Assembly: GCF_029227915.1 (NCBI RefSeq)
Contig: NC_079875.1
Span: 29,698,001-29,762,000 of the forward strand
Length of the DNA stretch: 64,000 nt
Reading direction: 5' to 3'
DNA from: Hydractinia symbiolongicarpus
Taxonomy: Eukaryota; Cnidaria; Hydrozoa; Anthoathecata; Hydractiniidae
A program made the position numbers and the translations under genes. Below the pieces are notes generated by a model, which saw nothing but the letters and a program-made list of their open reading frames with translations, was not told the DNA's origin and made no database searches. Shown here piece after piece: positions 46,864-57,065 of this stretch (its first letter is position 1; every line of letters starts with the position of its first letter).

Positions 46864-48107
46864 CGTTTCAAAGACATTGGAATTCAGTGTTGTATTAGAA
46901 ACGCCGTTTCAAATGTTGCAGCTCAAACAGGATGTGAAGAAAGAAATGATTTTAGCGCCCAATTCCCAGAGATATATTCACCAGATACCTGTCAACTGGA
47001 CCCCACTTACAAATTAAAGGTTAAAGCTACGTCAACTCCCAAAAATAACATTTTTGAAGTAAATAATGTAAACATTTTGGAAACTACCACAGATATATCT
47101 ATCACTTCTCTATCGCTTACAGCAGACAGTAGTCAGTTAGAAGACGCCATTGAGGAGGATAAAGAATATGTGCCTGGTAATTGCTCAACTGAAGACGACA
47201 TGGAGGAGGATGAAATAGATCTTATAAAAGCAAAAAAGTTTGTAGTTTACGAAAGCATGTTGGAACAACTATTTAGTTTTGTTCGATGTCCTGAATGCAA
47301 CTCCTCAGTCACCGTTGAAAAAAGCCATGTCGGCACAAGTATGCATTGTAAATTCACATGTTTGCTGCACACTCATGTCTTCAAATGGAATACCCAGCCT
47401 CTACTCGGGAAACTACCAGCATTTAATTTGCTATTGTCTGCGACAATTTTCTTTTTTGGTGAAACATATGATAGGATACGAAAGCCATTAGAATTTGCTG
47501 GAATGAATTTCATCAATCACACAACATTTTATTCTATACAGAGAACACTTGTTATTCCCATTGTCAACAAACAATTCCAAGAATGCATCAAAGAAGCGCG
47601 TCTTGAATCAAATGGTTCTTGGTGATGGAAGAATTAATTCACCTGGTAAATCAGCAAAATATTGTACTTATTCGTGCCAGTCTCCTACAACAAAAAAAAT
47701 CATTGCCGCCTCAACTATACAAGTTTCTAAAGGAAAAGGTTCGGCACCACTCGAATTACAGGGCTTCAAGAACTGTCTTGCTGAATAAGAGGAAGATGGA
47801 TACAAAGTTAATACTGTAGCTACCGACCGCAATAGGCAACTTGCAAAATGGCTGCGTGTAGAAAGGAACGATATCAGCCATAAATTTGATCCATGGCATT
47901 TTGCGAAAAACATTAAATCAAAACTGAGACCACTTGGCCTAAGAAAGGGATGTAAAATTCTGCAGGAATGGATCAAACCCGTCGGTGGGGGGGCAAGATG
48001 GGAGAAGACTCTAGGACAAATATGGCTGCCACTGTCCCATCTTGCCAAGGGCACTACAAATATGTACAAAGTATCTACATATGATTTATATACAACAGGA
48101 TTAAAAT
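46864..48107 (+). pseudogene. THAP transposase catalytic exon (Kolobok-like)
   Basis: After an acceptor (TTTGTTAACAG) the frame runs from RFKDIGIQCC through an acidic linker. It then enters a zinc-ribbon-like segment (RCPECNSSV ... MHCKFTC) and the W-N-T-Q-P / LPAFNLLLSATIFFFGETYD region, to a frameshift near 47613. The next frame has MVLGDGRINSPGKSAKYCTY, a transposase core signature around the first catalytic Asp, and is broken by TAA at 47786-47788. It then continues ATDRNRQLAKWLRVE and FDPWHFAKNIKSKL. This succession is that of THAP-bearing DNA transposases of the Kolobok group as I know them. The C-terminal part after GWIKPVGG-like wording is replaced by a short palindromic insert. The gene is inactive. 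Confidence 0.72.
47992..48046. repeat. 55-bp palindrome-ended insert
   Basis: Perfect 12-bp inverted repeat GGCAAGATGGGA ... TCCCATCTTGCC with a 31-bp loop. It lies where the transposase reading loses its family wording. It may be a tiny MITE or a chance hairpin. Confidence 0.5.
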
Positions 48108-48817
48108 AAAACTCTTTTAGCAGGATATTTCTGTGCTGCCCACATTCGCCCCAACTTTAAAGATGACATCACCGTCGAACAATCGTCATACCCAAATCCA
48201 CTCCAAGTTCGAATCATATTTTGATACAGCAGTCGCACCAGTAAACGTCCACAATCCTCGTATTTCGAAATACAGTTTTTTTCAACGTCGTCACTATTCT
48301 CGAACATTGATCGTGTTTCTCATTGATCATAATTACGAATATGCTAAACATATACTAGCACGAGATTTTTCGTTATCGTTTTTTTTTTTCCATCTCGCCT
48401 TCTACTTTCCAAATTGAGCTTGTTGTTAAATCGTGCTCGTCTCTTAGTAGTTAAGTTACTAGAGCAGACAGGTTCTCCTTCATTCAGGTGCCAGATGCAT
48501 GCAGTTGTACTTTGCCTCCAGTGACTAGCGTGCGCAGATAGGACCCTAATAAGCTGGGTTTCGTCAACACTTAGACTATCCGACCGCCTCAGGCATCTAC
48601 GTGCACAGTCACTAATTCATCCACAAGATTGTAATGCACCTCCCACTCCAATTCCATTATAACAGCAAGCATAAAATAGAAAAAAGGTAGATTAAGTAAG
48701 GTTCATCATTTTTTTTATTTCACCAGGCTAAATTTAGCAAGATATATTTTTTTTTGAATCCTTGACTTTTGTCAACATAAATGATTAATTTTTCTTATTT
48801 TACAGCTTATTCACTCT
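48108..48817. other. Flank without recognised gene
   Basis: Some plus-strand wording (CAAHIRPNFKDDITVEQ) might be an eroded tail of the THAP transposase. Otherwise nothing. A long T run sits at 48380. Confidence 0.35.
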
Positions 48818-49834
48818 TCAATCTGGATTTATGGGGCGCAGGCGAAACGGCTTAGATGAGTAGTAGGTATTTCCCTTCTTATCATAGGTAAACAGTTTTG
48901 GTACAGTCCTTTTTCTAGTCGATTTTCTTGGTTCTGGTTGAGCGCTTTCCAATATATTTGCCTCTATTCCATGGTCATCCATTTCCTCTTCTTTCGTAGT
49001 TTCTTCTGCCTCCGTTTTCGTAGATCTGATATTAGTTTCGCCTCTATCATCATCATTAGTTTCTGCTGGATCATCTTCATCTGGTGATAAAACTTTTTCT
49101 GTGGTTTCTTTCATCTTTCTCCTCTCCCCTCTCCTTTTCTTTTTGATGGATGACAGTTTTTTCATCAGGTACATTATCTTTCTCTCTTCATCCGAATCAG
49201 AGTCCGAGGATGATGACGAATTTTCAGGGAGTTCAGAGGTTTTTTTCGATGGTCTCATTTTGATTGGACTAGCCACTTCGCTTGGTTTTTTCATCAACTG
49301 TTCGCATTTCTGGAGATTACGATGCAGTACTTTTGTCCTTCCCATTCCATCTTCTCTTTTGATGTGGTATACTGGAATGGCAGGGTTCTCTTTTTCCACA
49401 ACGTAAATATCTTTTTCCCGGTATGATCGGAGTTTCCCAGTGCCACCTCGTTCGGAAACATTTTTCACGAGCACTCTGTCACCTACTCGAATTCCATTTC
49501 CAAATATTCGTTTATCGTACCTCTGTTTGCCTGAAGCTGCTCTCCGTCGGCTGTTCCTTTTAGCAATCTCACATGCTTCTTCGAGTGACTTTTTCCACTT
49601 TGATACAAAGTCCTGATGGTCAAAATCCTTGACTTTTCTGGTCTCTTCATTATCAAAAATGGAATCAATCGGTAGACGTCCTTCCCTCCCGAACATGAGG
49701 AAATGGGGTGAGTACCCAGTTAATCGATGTACAGTGTTGTTGTATGCAAACATCAGATGTTTTACATGATCTTTCCAATTTGCTTTTTGGGTAGTTGTCA
49801 ATGTCTTTAGCATATTGATTACCGTCCGGTTCAT
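48818..49834 (-). pseudogene. Ty3/gypsy integrase C-terminal part
   Basis: A 338-codon minus-strand frame covering the C-terminal end of an LTR-retrotransposon Pol. It begins inside the integrase catalytic core (NRTVINMLKTL just after the conserved Glu region, then WKDHVKHLMFAYNNTVH, TGYSPHFLMFGRE). It goes on through the basic zinc-free tail and the GPY/F-like SH3 fold (VGDRVLVKN ... YREKDIYVVE ... YHIKREDG ... VLHRNLQKC), then a long Ser/Asp/Glu-Lys-rich tail. The N-terminal side (RT, RNase H, most of integrase) is missing, because dispersed repeat C starts at 49845. Integrase would insert the cDNA in the nucleus; this copy cannot. The frame itself is unbroken, so the truncation may be fairly recent. 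Confidence 0.85.
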
Positions 49835-49844
49835 CCTTTCACAA

Positions 49845-50965
49845 ACCGAAGTATTTTTTTACATTTTACAATTTTTAGATTTGCGAAAGTTTTTTCAGGC
49901 GAAAAAAGTCGCAAAATGAAGTTCTCGCAATTATAAAAAATAGCCGGTTTGAGAGTTTGAATTCACGTCCGGGATGTGATATGTACTTCATGAGTCTTTA
50001 TCTATTGATGACATCGTCGTTTGTTGCAATTATAACTAATACATTAATTTTAATACGTTAGACGTTTCGGTTTGAGCTTATTGTAAAATTACTTAAAATC
50101 GCGTACAATTATCCACTGCGCTTCTTAACGGAATACCTTCTAAACGTTTTTCTTGCATTAAGTGAATGTTATAATGATAGTCAACAGCAACAACTTCATG
50201 TAATCGACTTAGTTGCAATCGTACTTTTGGAAATTTAGTTGCTAAATTAGGCATCAAGATATTCGAGCGTTTTGTTTAGACAAATATTGTGAAAGAGTAA
50301 GAAAAAAAATTATGCCAGCAGGGGGTTTGAATAATTTTTTTCTTATGCGCAGATCGAAAACAAGTTCACCCAGGGACATAAGTTAAAACATTAAATGAAA
50401 CGTAAATGTCAATCGACAAATTAAACATCACGACGTCAATAATATTATTTCACGTCGATAGATTAATTTAAAGTAATGAAGCCATTATACCTTAACCAGC
50501 CTTTCAAGCTCTACGCGATGGACAAATAATTTGTGGCGAACTTTTTCTGACGTGAGAAAAACTTCTAAAGCTTTGTATCTTCTTAACTGTTCGTTGAAAG
50601 CACGTTTCTATACATTACTTTGTTCAGCGTTCTACACAATAAATGCAACGAGTACATAAACATCTAATAGTATTAGTATTAGGAAGGAAGACTAAAACAG
50701 TGTAATGGCGAACCAACCATAACCGATAACGAAGTGTGTCATCGTTTGGTGTACGCTATCTATGTCATTTTATGCTTACAAGAAGCAACAAAATGTAAAC
50801 GGATATAACATTTGTATTGCTATCGTTGGGTGGCTGTGTATCAGATGGCGGTATCCTCATTTTTACATTATGGGTAAATTTTTTAACATTAATCCACTTG
50901 CAAAATACAAAAAAAAAATATAATTTATAACGGGCTATAGAATTTATAGTCCGTTTATTATCTAT
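49845..50965. repeat. Dispersed composite repeat, copy C left part
   Basis: Matches copy A (24310-25735) in order, with small deletions, through GTTCAGCGTTCTACACAATAAATGCA. The composite resumes at 53881 on the other side of the Tigger element. Confidence 0.78.
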
Positions 50966-50967
50966 TA

Positions 50968-51048
50968 CAGTAGAGTCTCCATAACTCGAACAGCCACGGG
51001 GAAAAGGAAATCGTTCGAGTTATGGAGACATTCGAGTTGTAGAGGTCT
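50968..51048. repeat. Tigger left TIR and subterminal motifs
   Basis: TIR followed by inner copies of GTTCGAGTTATGGAGAC and TTCGAGTTGTAGAG. Such repeats are likely transposase-binding sites. Confidence 0.85.
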
Positions 51049-51186
51049 TCAACTTTTAGCGCAATATCCTCCCTTTACGTGAACCAGCTGGATAAAAACG
51101 TTATATTTAATCTTAAGTCTAACTTTAAGGGGGCTATTAGGTTAATGAAAGTCAAAACAATACACTTTTAATGAATTTTTTAATGT

Positions 51187-52387
51187 TTATTTAGAAAAAA
51201 AGTCGGTGATAACTGTTTGCTTACAACTCATATCAAAATCTTTGGCGATATTACGATTTAAGTCCCTCAGGGAAGCTATCATTTCTTCTCCAAAATGTGA
51301 AAAAATACTCAAGTCTTCGAGGACGTTGATAGCTGTACGCACTTGCTCGGCCGTCGGTCTTGTGATCTTATCTTCTTCCTCCTTGTCTTCTTCGTCGACC
51401 TCTTTTAATTCTTCGTCTTGAGTCCCAGTGATCTCAGCAATGATGTCAGCAGTCTTCAGACGCCCATGGGATGTACTGACTTCAATGTCAAAATCAATGA
51501 AATCTTCAGTTGATAAGTCAGGATCAATGTGGTCAGGAAACCTTTGTTTTATGTAAGAGAGTTCAGCATCGAGGGTTGGAATTGGGTCTTCTTCTACTTC
51601 GCTGGTTAAACTTTTAAAAGGGTCGTCATCTTCGTTGATCGCTCTTTCTGCATCCTTTTGGGAAATTCCTGATTTTCGAAAGCAATTGGTGAATGTTTTG
51701 TTGGAAACATCATCCCATGCTTTCCTTAGCATGTACATAGCTGCAAGAATCGAGAACTTCGGAGTCAATTTTTCCTTGTCCAAGGCTTTTATCAATTTCC
51801 GCACTGCTAGCGATCGATATTTTGCTTTCAGGGCGCGGATAATTCCTTGGTCCATAGGTTGGGTTCGGGACGTGGTATTTGGAGGAAGAAAGATCAATTC
51901 TACCCATTCCAGGTTTTCAACATGAGGATGTGCGGTACAATTGTCAATAATCAAAGCAATTTTTCGCTTAGAGACAGAGAATTTTCGATCAAGCTCGCGT
52001 ACCCACTCTTCGAACAGCTCTCCAGACATCCAACTCTTCTTTTGCGAACGATATCGACAGGGTAGTGTTTTGACACCTTTAAAGCAACGAGGGTTGGCGG
52101 ACTTGCCGATTACAAACATTGGCAATCGTTCCCCCAAGGCATTACCAGCAGCTAAACCAGTAAGTCTAACTTTGCTGTGTTTTCCTCCAGAACACTTATC
52201 ACCTTTCATATGCAAAGTTTTATTGGGAAGGCATTGAAAGAAAAGCCCAAATTCGTCGGCGTTAAAAATGTCTTCCAGAGGATAGCGGGAGAGAATGGTT
52301 GGTAATGTTGTCTCCGACCATGGCGCTGTCATTTCCTCAGTGACGGACCGTGATTCTCCAGCGATGGTTTTGAAGGATACTCCATAC
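51187..52387 (-). CDS. Tigger transposase exon 2 (DDE domain)
   Basis: The catalytic exon after an acceptor (TCATCCATTCCTTTCAG). It cuts and rejoins the element ends. The frame opens YGVSFKTIAGES, then the DDE_1 core: FNADEFGLFF (first Asp), IIDNCTAHPH (second Asp), and QPMDQGIIRALKAKYR (third Asp, 31 residues after the second). Together these give an intact DDD triad. A helical region and an acidic tail follow (EEDKEEEDK), with a C-terminal KQTVITDFFSK. The phase joins exon 1 exactly (AG|G codon across the intron). No stop or frameshift lies in the exon. The length (400 codons) is normal for the family's catalytic half. Confidence 0.92.
51196..51219 (-). other. PIP-box-like motif (PCNA binding)
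   Basis: Q-T-V-I-T-D-F-F near the extreme C-terminus of the transposase matches the Qxx(I/L/M)xxFF PCNA-binding pattern. The Drosophila pogo transposase is known to carry a C-terminal PCNA-binding motif. That supports function here, but binding is inferred. Confidence 0.65.
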
Positions 52388-53118
52388 CTGAAAGGAATGG
52401 ATGAGAAAAACGTTTATCTCTGTAGTTGTGACTAGTGTAGATGGAGCTTTACATTTTGTTTGATTCGAATCATGGAATTCTAAATTTAGAATGCCATGGC
52501 CATGATTCGAATAGAAAACATTCGATTGTTACCATGTTTTGATTTGTGAAAGAATTCGAATAGAAAAAGATTCGATTTTTACCAAGTTTCGAAGTTTTGA
52601 CGAGTGAAAGAAAGCATGGAAGCCATGAAAGTCCAACAAGTCAAAAGATTAACAGACATTAATTGTTGTATAGAACTTCCTATCATTAAACTGATTACGT
52701 ACGAAATCGACGCTTTTGTCATGGGGTATCATGTTTATAAAAGTAATTGGACACCCTCTGTTGGAGATGAATTTTATGGTTTCATGGAACCAACAAAAAA
52801 AATGGATAAATATGCAGTTGCAGTCAAGAAAAATGATGGAGAAATCATTGGACATCTACCACTAGGAAAGTCAGGACGCTTTGCAAAAGTCATATTTTAC
52901 TTTCTAAAGAATGACAGCTTCAATGTTTGCAAAATAACAATTACTGGAAAGTCATTGAATGCTGGTGATGGATTAGGGATGAAAGTCCCATGCAAATTAT
53001 CCTTCCTCTCTGAAAGAGAGTCTATTGATATTTTGAAAAAACAACTACCAAAGCTATTTAACATTTTTTTAGATTTTATCTTCACGAAGATAAACAAACA
53101 AAATCTTAGTCAACTAAC
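52388..53118 (-). other. Tigger transposase intron
   Basis: A 731-bp intron with donor G|GTTAGT (53118) and acceptor CAG (52388-52390) on the minus strand. Joining the two exons keeps the reading frame and the family's HTH-to-DDE spacing. The intron also holds the plus-strand HIRAN-like ORF. Confidence 0.7.
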
Positions 53119-53134
53119 CTGGTTTTTCATTTAG
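52604..53134 (+). CDS. HIRAN-like domain protein, antisense in Tigger intron
   Basis: An intact 176-codon ORF on the strand opposite to the transposase, filling most of its intron and overlapping the end of exon 1 by about 16 bp. The central region (residues about 40-145) reads GYHVYKSNWTPSVGDEFYGF, DKYAVAVKKNDGEIIGHLPL, RFAKVIFYFL, KITITGKSLNAGDGLGMKVP. This is the pattern of HIRAN-like domains, which in DNA-repair helicases such as HLTF bind the 3' end of single-stranded DNA. The rest is short, with a hydrophobic C-terminus (LFNIFLDFIF). No other domain. It could help the transposon or be a captured gene; its role is unknown. The stop overlapping exon 1 suggests the true 3' end may be spliced. 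Confidence 0.75.
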   Translation: MKESMEAMKVQQVKRLTDINCCIELPIIKLITYEIDAFVMGYHVYKSNWTPSVGDEFYGFMEPTKKMDKYAVAVKKNDGEIIGHLPLGKSGRFAKVIFYFLKNDSFNVCKITITGKSLNAGDGLGMKVPCKLSFLSERESIDILKKQLPKLFNIFLDFIFTKINKQNLSQLTWFFI

Positions 53135-53504
53135 CCATCCACCCCTGAGAAGCTTGAAATGACTCGACACCCAACGCTTCGGCAAACTCAAGAGCTTTCT
53201 CTTTCAGCATCGGGCCACTGATTGGGATATTCTCACTCCTCATCATAAGTAACCATTTATGAACAGCTTTGTTCACATCTTCGAATTTTTCTGGCTTTGA
53301 TCTCTTCGATGTTTGCCCGTTGTTAAACTGCTTGTAAATCTTTTCTTTATTTTTTTTCCAAGTTGACAGGGTGATTGGAGGAATTTTGAACTCTTTTGCC
53401 ACATCCTTTGGCGCAGTACCCTTTTCAAACGCTTTAAGAGCTTTGTACTTGATTTTGCACGACTTATTGTCAATTCGACGCTTTGATCCTGCCACAGACG
53501 ACAT
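53119..53504 (-). pseudogene. Tigger transposase exon 1 (HTH domains)
   Basis: The DNA-binding exon. I chose the ATG at 53502-53504 (MSSVAGSKRRIDNKSCKIKY), since the upstream extension to 53654 overlaps terminal-repeat sequence. It has a psq/CENP-B-type HTH (LKAFEKGTAPKDVAKEFKIP, STWKKNKEKI), then a second CENP-B HTH (VNKAVHKWLLMMRSENIPIS, LEFAEALGVESFQASQGW). A single TGA at 53127-53129, ten bases before the donor, interrupts the frame just after GWMAK. The rest joins exon 2 in phase. Unless an alternative donor is used, this one codon inactivates an otherwise complete transposase. Confidence 0.8.
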
Positions 53505-53697
53505 TGTTATGAGAGTGTCTTTCTTTTGAAATTCTTTAGATTTTCTCGAAAACGTTCGAAAAAGACGTTCGAAAGGTTTGGATGACGCATCATTAATCAT
53601 TCGAATTAATAATAAGGCCTGCAAAACACGTATTAACAAGATTTTTAGACCCAATTTATCAGGAAAACTGTTCGAATTTTGATTATGATGTCAGAAA

Positions 53698-53878
53698 ATT
53701 CGAGTTATGGAGAGAAAAGTCTCCAAGGGACAAAAAAATTTGTTCGAGTTAAGGGAAGATTCGAGTTATGGAGGTTCGAGTTGTAGAGGTTTTTTTATAA
53801 GAGTTTATCAGGAAATTTTCACGGTGCCAACGAATTTGTTCGAGTTAAGGAGAGATTCGAGTTATGGAGACTCTACTG
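53698..53878. repeat. Tigger right TIR and subterminal motifs
   Basis: Five or so copies of ATTCGAGTTATGGAG / TTCGAGTTAAGG(G/A)A / TTCGAGTTGTAGAG in about 180 bp, ending in the TIR. The pair of ~75-bp blocks at 53715 and 53825, each with AATTTGTTCGAGTTAAGG, looks like an internal duplication. Confidence 0.85.
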
Positions 53879-53880
53879 TA

Positions 53881-55332
53881 TTGGATCGCATGTTTGCGAA
53901 TTGCAGTCCGCGCGTGTAGGATGTTTACTTCATATTCACCGCACTTTTTATTTAAGAAAGACTAACTAGCTAACTGTTATCAGATTGTGATTATTCCAGT
54001 TCATGGATGCTATTCTCGATACTAAGCATATCTATAAAATATACCTAATATGTTAAAAATTACTAGTTGTATACAACATGAACATATTCGCTTATAGCTT
54101 AATAATATAATAACTGGTTAGTGCTCAAACAAGACTCAAACGAATGAACCTAACCAAATGAACGTAGATAGCCCGTTAATTTTGCGGAGTAAGTTTGAAG
54201 AGCATGGTAGAACAACACAAGAAATACATAATTTTATAGTAATATTTAGTTGGTTTGAGTTTTTTCTAGACATCTTGTGTAGAACCATGTTTATTACAAA
54301 ACGTGACCAAGCCATTATCCAACACGACACAACTATTCAAATATCGTCATCACAGATGCAGTGTAAGCGAAGCAATAGTGACTTTTATTATCTTGCCCTC
54401 CACAACACAGAACACCTGCATCAAGTCAGTTTATTGTCGCACAACAAAGGCTCTGAAACAGTTTAACAGACGTTGGAAGCTGTTTAATACTGTTTAATAA
54501 GCTATTAAACTGATTATATTTCTATTTCACATAAATTTAAAAACGCCGCTGTAATGTAAAGCTTGCAAGAATTTCCAAATTGGACTGCCATCTATTTGCT
54601 TGCACCCACAAGTCTTCATAACATTTTATACTTGCAGATACTCGAATTGACACTATGATCAGACATTCCATGTCACTGATTATCCATTTGTTTTATATTT
54701 TTATCTAAATATAATACAAAATAAATAAATAAAGTTTACAGATAAAGAATTGCAAATATCATACAGAAAAAACATTTTTATTCGTCAATCACTATAGGAA
54801 ACAGCACATTTTACAAGCAGTAATCTCTTCTTACCTTAAAAAAACTCTTTAAAAATGTGAACATCCATGAACGGAAAATCAATCTGTCTAATGTCGAGAA
54901 AATTTTGTGTTTGAACTAAAAACAAGACGCGCGGACTGCATTGCACAAACAATCTTCGTACAATTATCAACAAAATCACGACTTTGCTGTGAAATGCAAA
55001 ATCCGATTATTCGATTTTTTGCCTAAAATTTTCAAAAATAAATTTGAATGCTGCTAATAAACATTTTTTTAATTACCCAATTGCATTGTTTAAACGCTGA
55101 TCAAGAAACGTATAGGATCATGGATCATGGGTTGTTTACATTCTCAAGGTTCAAGAGTATCTTTATTAATGCAATCTGTCTTTTAAAACAGATGTATTAA
55201 CCCTGTTAACCCAGTTATGAAATATTAATTTAAGTAGTTACTTCCATTTGTTTCCATGTTATTCAGCCTGAAACGTAAAAGTGCAATGCAATGACTTTAC
55301 TTTTTTATCAATATTGACGTCAATTTATTGTA
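53881..55332. repeat. Dispersed composite repeat, copy C right part
   Basis: Colinear with 37380-38765 (GCAGTCCGCGCGT, TTATTCCAGTTCATGGATGC, TTACTAGTTGTAT, TTATACTTGCAGATAC, GTTAACCCAGTTA, GTGCAATGCAATGACTTTAC) and ending GACGTCAATTTATTGTA at the next Helitron terminus. With 49845-50965 it makes a roughly 2.6-kb element split by Tigger. No genuine ORF. Confidence 0.78.
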
Positions 55333-55650
55333 CTAGTCGATAAGGACCGTAGAAAAAATATTTTTTGTTGTTTTAAGTGTTTGGTTGATGTCAGCAGTGT
55401 AAACATTAAAATAATTTGGCGAAATTTGTTTGTCTGTTGCCGTAATATGTTGAGCTTGAAAGGCTGATGCAGGAAATGTACAGAATCCTGTGCTTTTGAC
55501 GAACAGTTAAGGAAATACAAGCAGGAAAACGTATAGGCTAAATTTTGACGAACAGTTACGTCATCAATCCATCTTTTTCGAAACAAATGTATTAGTTCTA
55601 TTTCGGTCCCATGGGAACTCTAGATAGCAAAGCAGAAGATTACGTCAGTT
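55333..55650 (-). mobile_element. Non-autonomous Helitron, truncated
   Basis: Begins CTAGTCGATAAGGACCGTAGA (plus strand), the 3' terminus of the 6971-7694 family with a damaged hairpin. The family interior follows (GATGTCAGCAGTGT, TTGAGCTTGAAAGGCTGATG, TTTGACGAACAGTTA, GTCATCAATCCATC, GATTACGTCAGTTATTTCCA). The right end is unclear, near 55650. Confidence 0.7.
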
Positions 55651-56107
55651 ATTTCCACTTTTTTCGTATTAATTGAGAAATTGGGTCCGGGCCAAACCCT
55701 TTTGTGTTTAAAAAATTGTATATGGTTATGATACTTACTCATACCTGAATGTTTGAAACCAACAACAACTTTTTTTAACAAGTGAATTATTATGTAAAAT
55801 TTGGGCACGTGATTTATCAATTCTCCCTCTCCCCCCCCCCTCGTTTTGACACGAAAACAATAAGTTTTACTCGACGAATTATTAACTAATCAAATAAAAA
55901 AATAGTTTTTTGAACGCTCTTTCAGCCAATCAGAGAAAACATAATAGTTGTTTGCATTAAGGGAAGTTGCATTAAGGGGAGTTGAACTCGTCTCTCAGTA
56001 GATAAAAGTAACATCATATATTTCGTGTAGATTAACCAATCAAAAAACGGTAAAAACTCAATCATATGAAAAGTAAATGATATTTCACGTAGCTAAACCT
56101 GTATAAA
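55651..56107. other. Gene-free stretch with C-run
   Basis: Contains a CT/C10 run at about 55826-55842 and a small duplication (GCATTAAGGG(A/G)AGTTG) at 55956-55984. No gene. Confidence 0.45.
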
Positions 56108-56765
56108 TACAGTACACCCCGGTAACGCGAACACCGGTTACCTCGAAATTTTATTAGCTGAACTGTTTTCTAAATTCCTTGGACATTTCTTAATACTTCA
56201 CTGATAAATTTAGAAGAGTCAAATGAAACCTTAAATGCAATCATTTTACAAAGACTCCCTTAGGGAGTCAAAAAGGAGTCAAATTGAGACGCAAGAAGGA
56301 GTCAATAATGACTCCTTGAAAGGAGTCATTATTGTGTTCAATGATTGTTGTGCGTTCAATGATTGTTGTGTAATATGCTCACATGATTCCTCAAAAATTT
56401 CATCGGGAATATCGCATTTAATGATTTCTGCTGTGATTGAATTTTTTATAAGAAAATACACTCAGATACAATCAGTTTGGGTGGAGATTATGGAAATGCG
56501 CCTTTTAATACTTGGGAAACTGTTTTACGAGAAGTCTGTAATACCTTCTCGAGTCCGATATGAAGAAAGATATACATGAGCAAACTGATTTTATTCTTAG
56601 GCTCAGAAAAGCCAAATTTTAAAACATTACGAAAACTTGTACATATAACAGCAAAAATATGTAAAAGCATAGCAAATGTCTTTCTCTCTCTCTCTATATA
56701 TATATCAAAACCATAGTCCAAACAAGATTTTTCAGATCAAATAAAGGAAAATTTAAGAAACATTT

Positions 56766-56988
56766 TGTTATATTATGTTTTTTATTGAGATAGACTAGCT
56801 ATCTAAGCCCTGCTTACAGCTGCAAAGCTAGGATTGTTTATCTACCTGTACATAGCCTCATAACCTTATATCTCGCTTACACCTGTACATAGTTTTTACT
56901 CTTGTTACTTTTATCAAAGATGGCTGACTCAAGCTGAAAAGCTTTACTTGTTCACCCTCTTTACATCCACTCATATCTGCATATAACA
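56766..56988 (+). mobile_element. Gypsy LTR, 223 bp
   Basis: Starts TGTTATAT and ends ATATAACA, a perfect 8-bp TG...CA inverted repeat. It is directly followed by a primer-binding-site-like TGGTGTCAGAAT (56989-57000), as in Ty3/gypsy elements. Only the 5' LTR is found. Confidence 0.75.
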
Positions 56989-57065
56989 TGGTGTCAGAAT
57001 ATTGAATTTTTCACACAAAAACCTTCACTCACAATATTTCACAATACTCACAGTATTTTAATATT

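Larger units (their letters stand above)
50968..53878 (-). mobile_element. pogo/Tigger DNA transposon, complete
   Basis: A 2911-bp element with terminal inverted repeats CAGTAGAGTCTCCATAACTC (left) and its complement GAGTTATGGAGACTCTACTG (right), flanked by TA on both sides (50966-50967, 53879-53880). It contains a two-exon transposase on the minus strand and an antisense HIRAN-like ORF inside the intron. Extra copies of TTCGAGTT(A/G)TGGAG occur inside both ends. TA duplication, CAGT-type termini and DDD transposase place it in the pogo/Tigger branch of Tc1/mariner. Confidence 0.95.

Noticed and set aside
49101-49406. 101-codon plus-strand frame opposite the integrase
   Set aside because: Antisense shadow of the Ser/Asp-rich integrase tail.
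51206-52237. Plus-strand frames of 71-98 codons across the Tigger catalytic exon
   Set aside because: Shadows of the transposase; no domain of their own.
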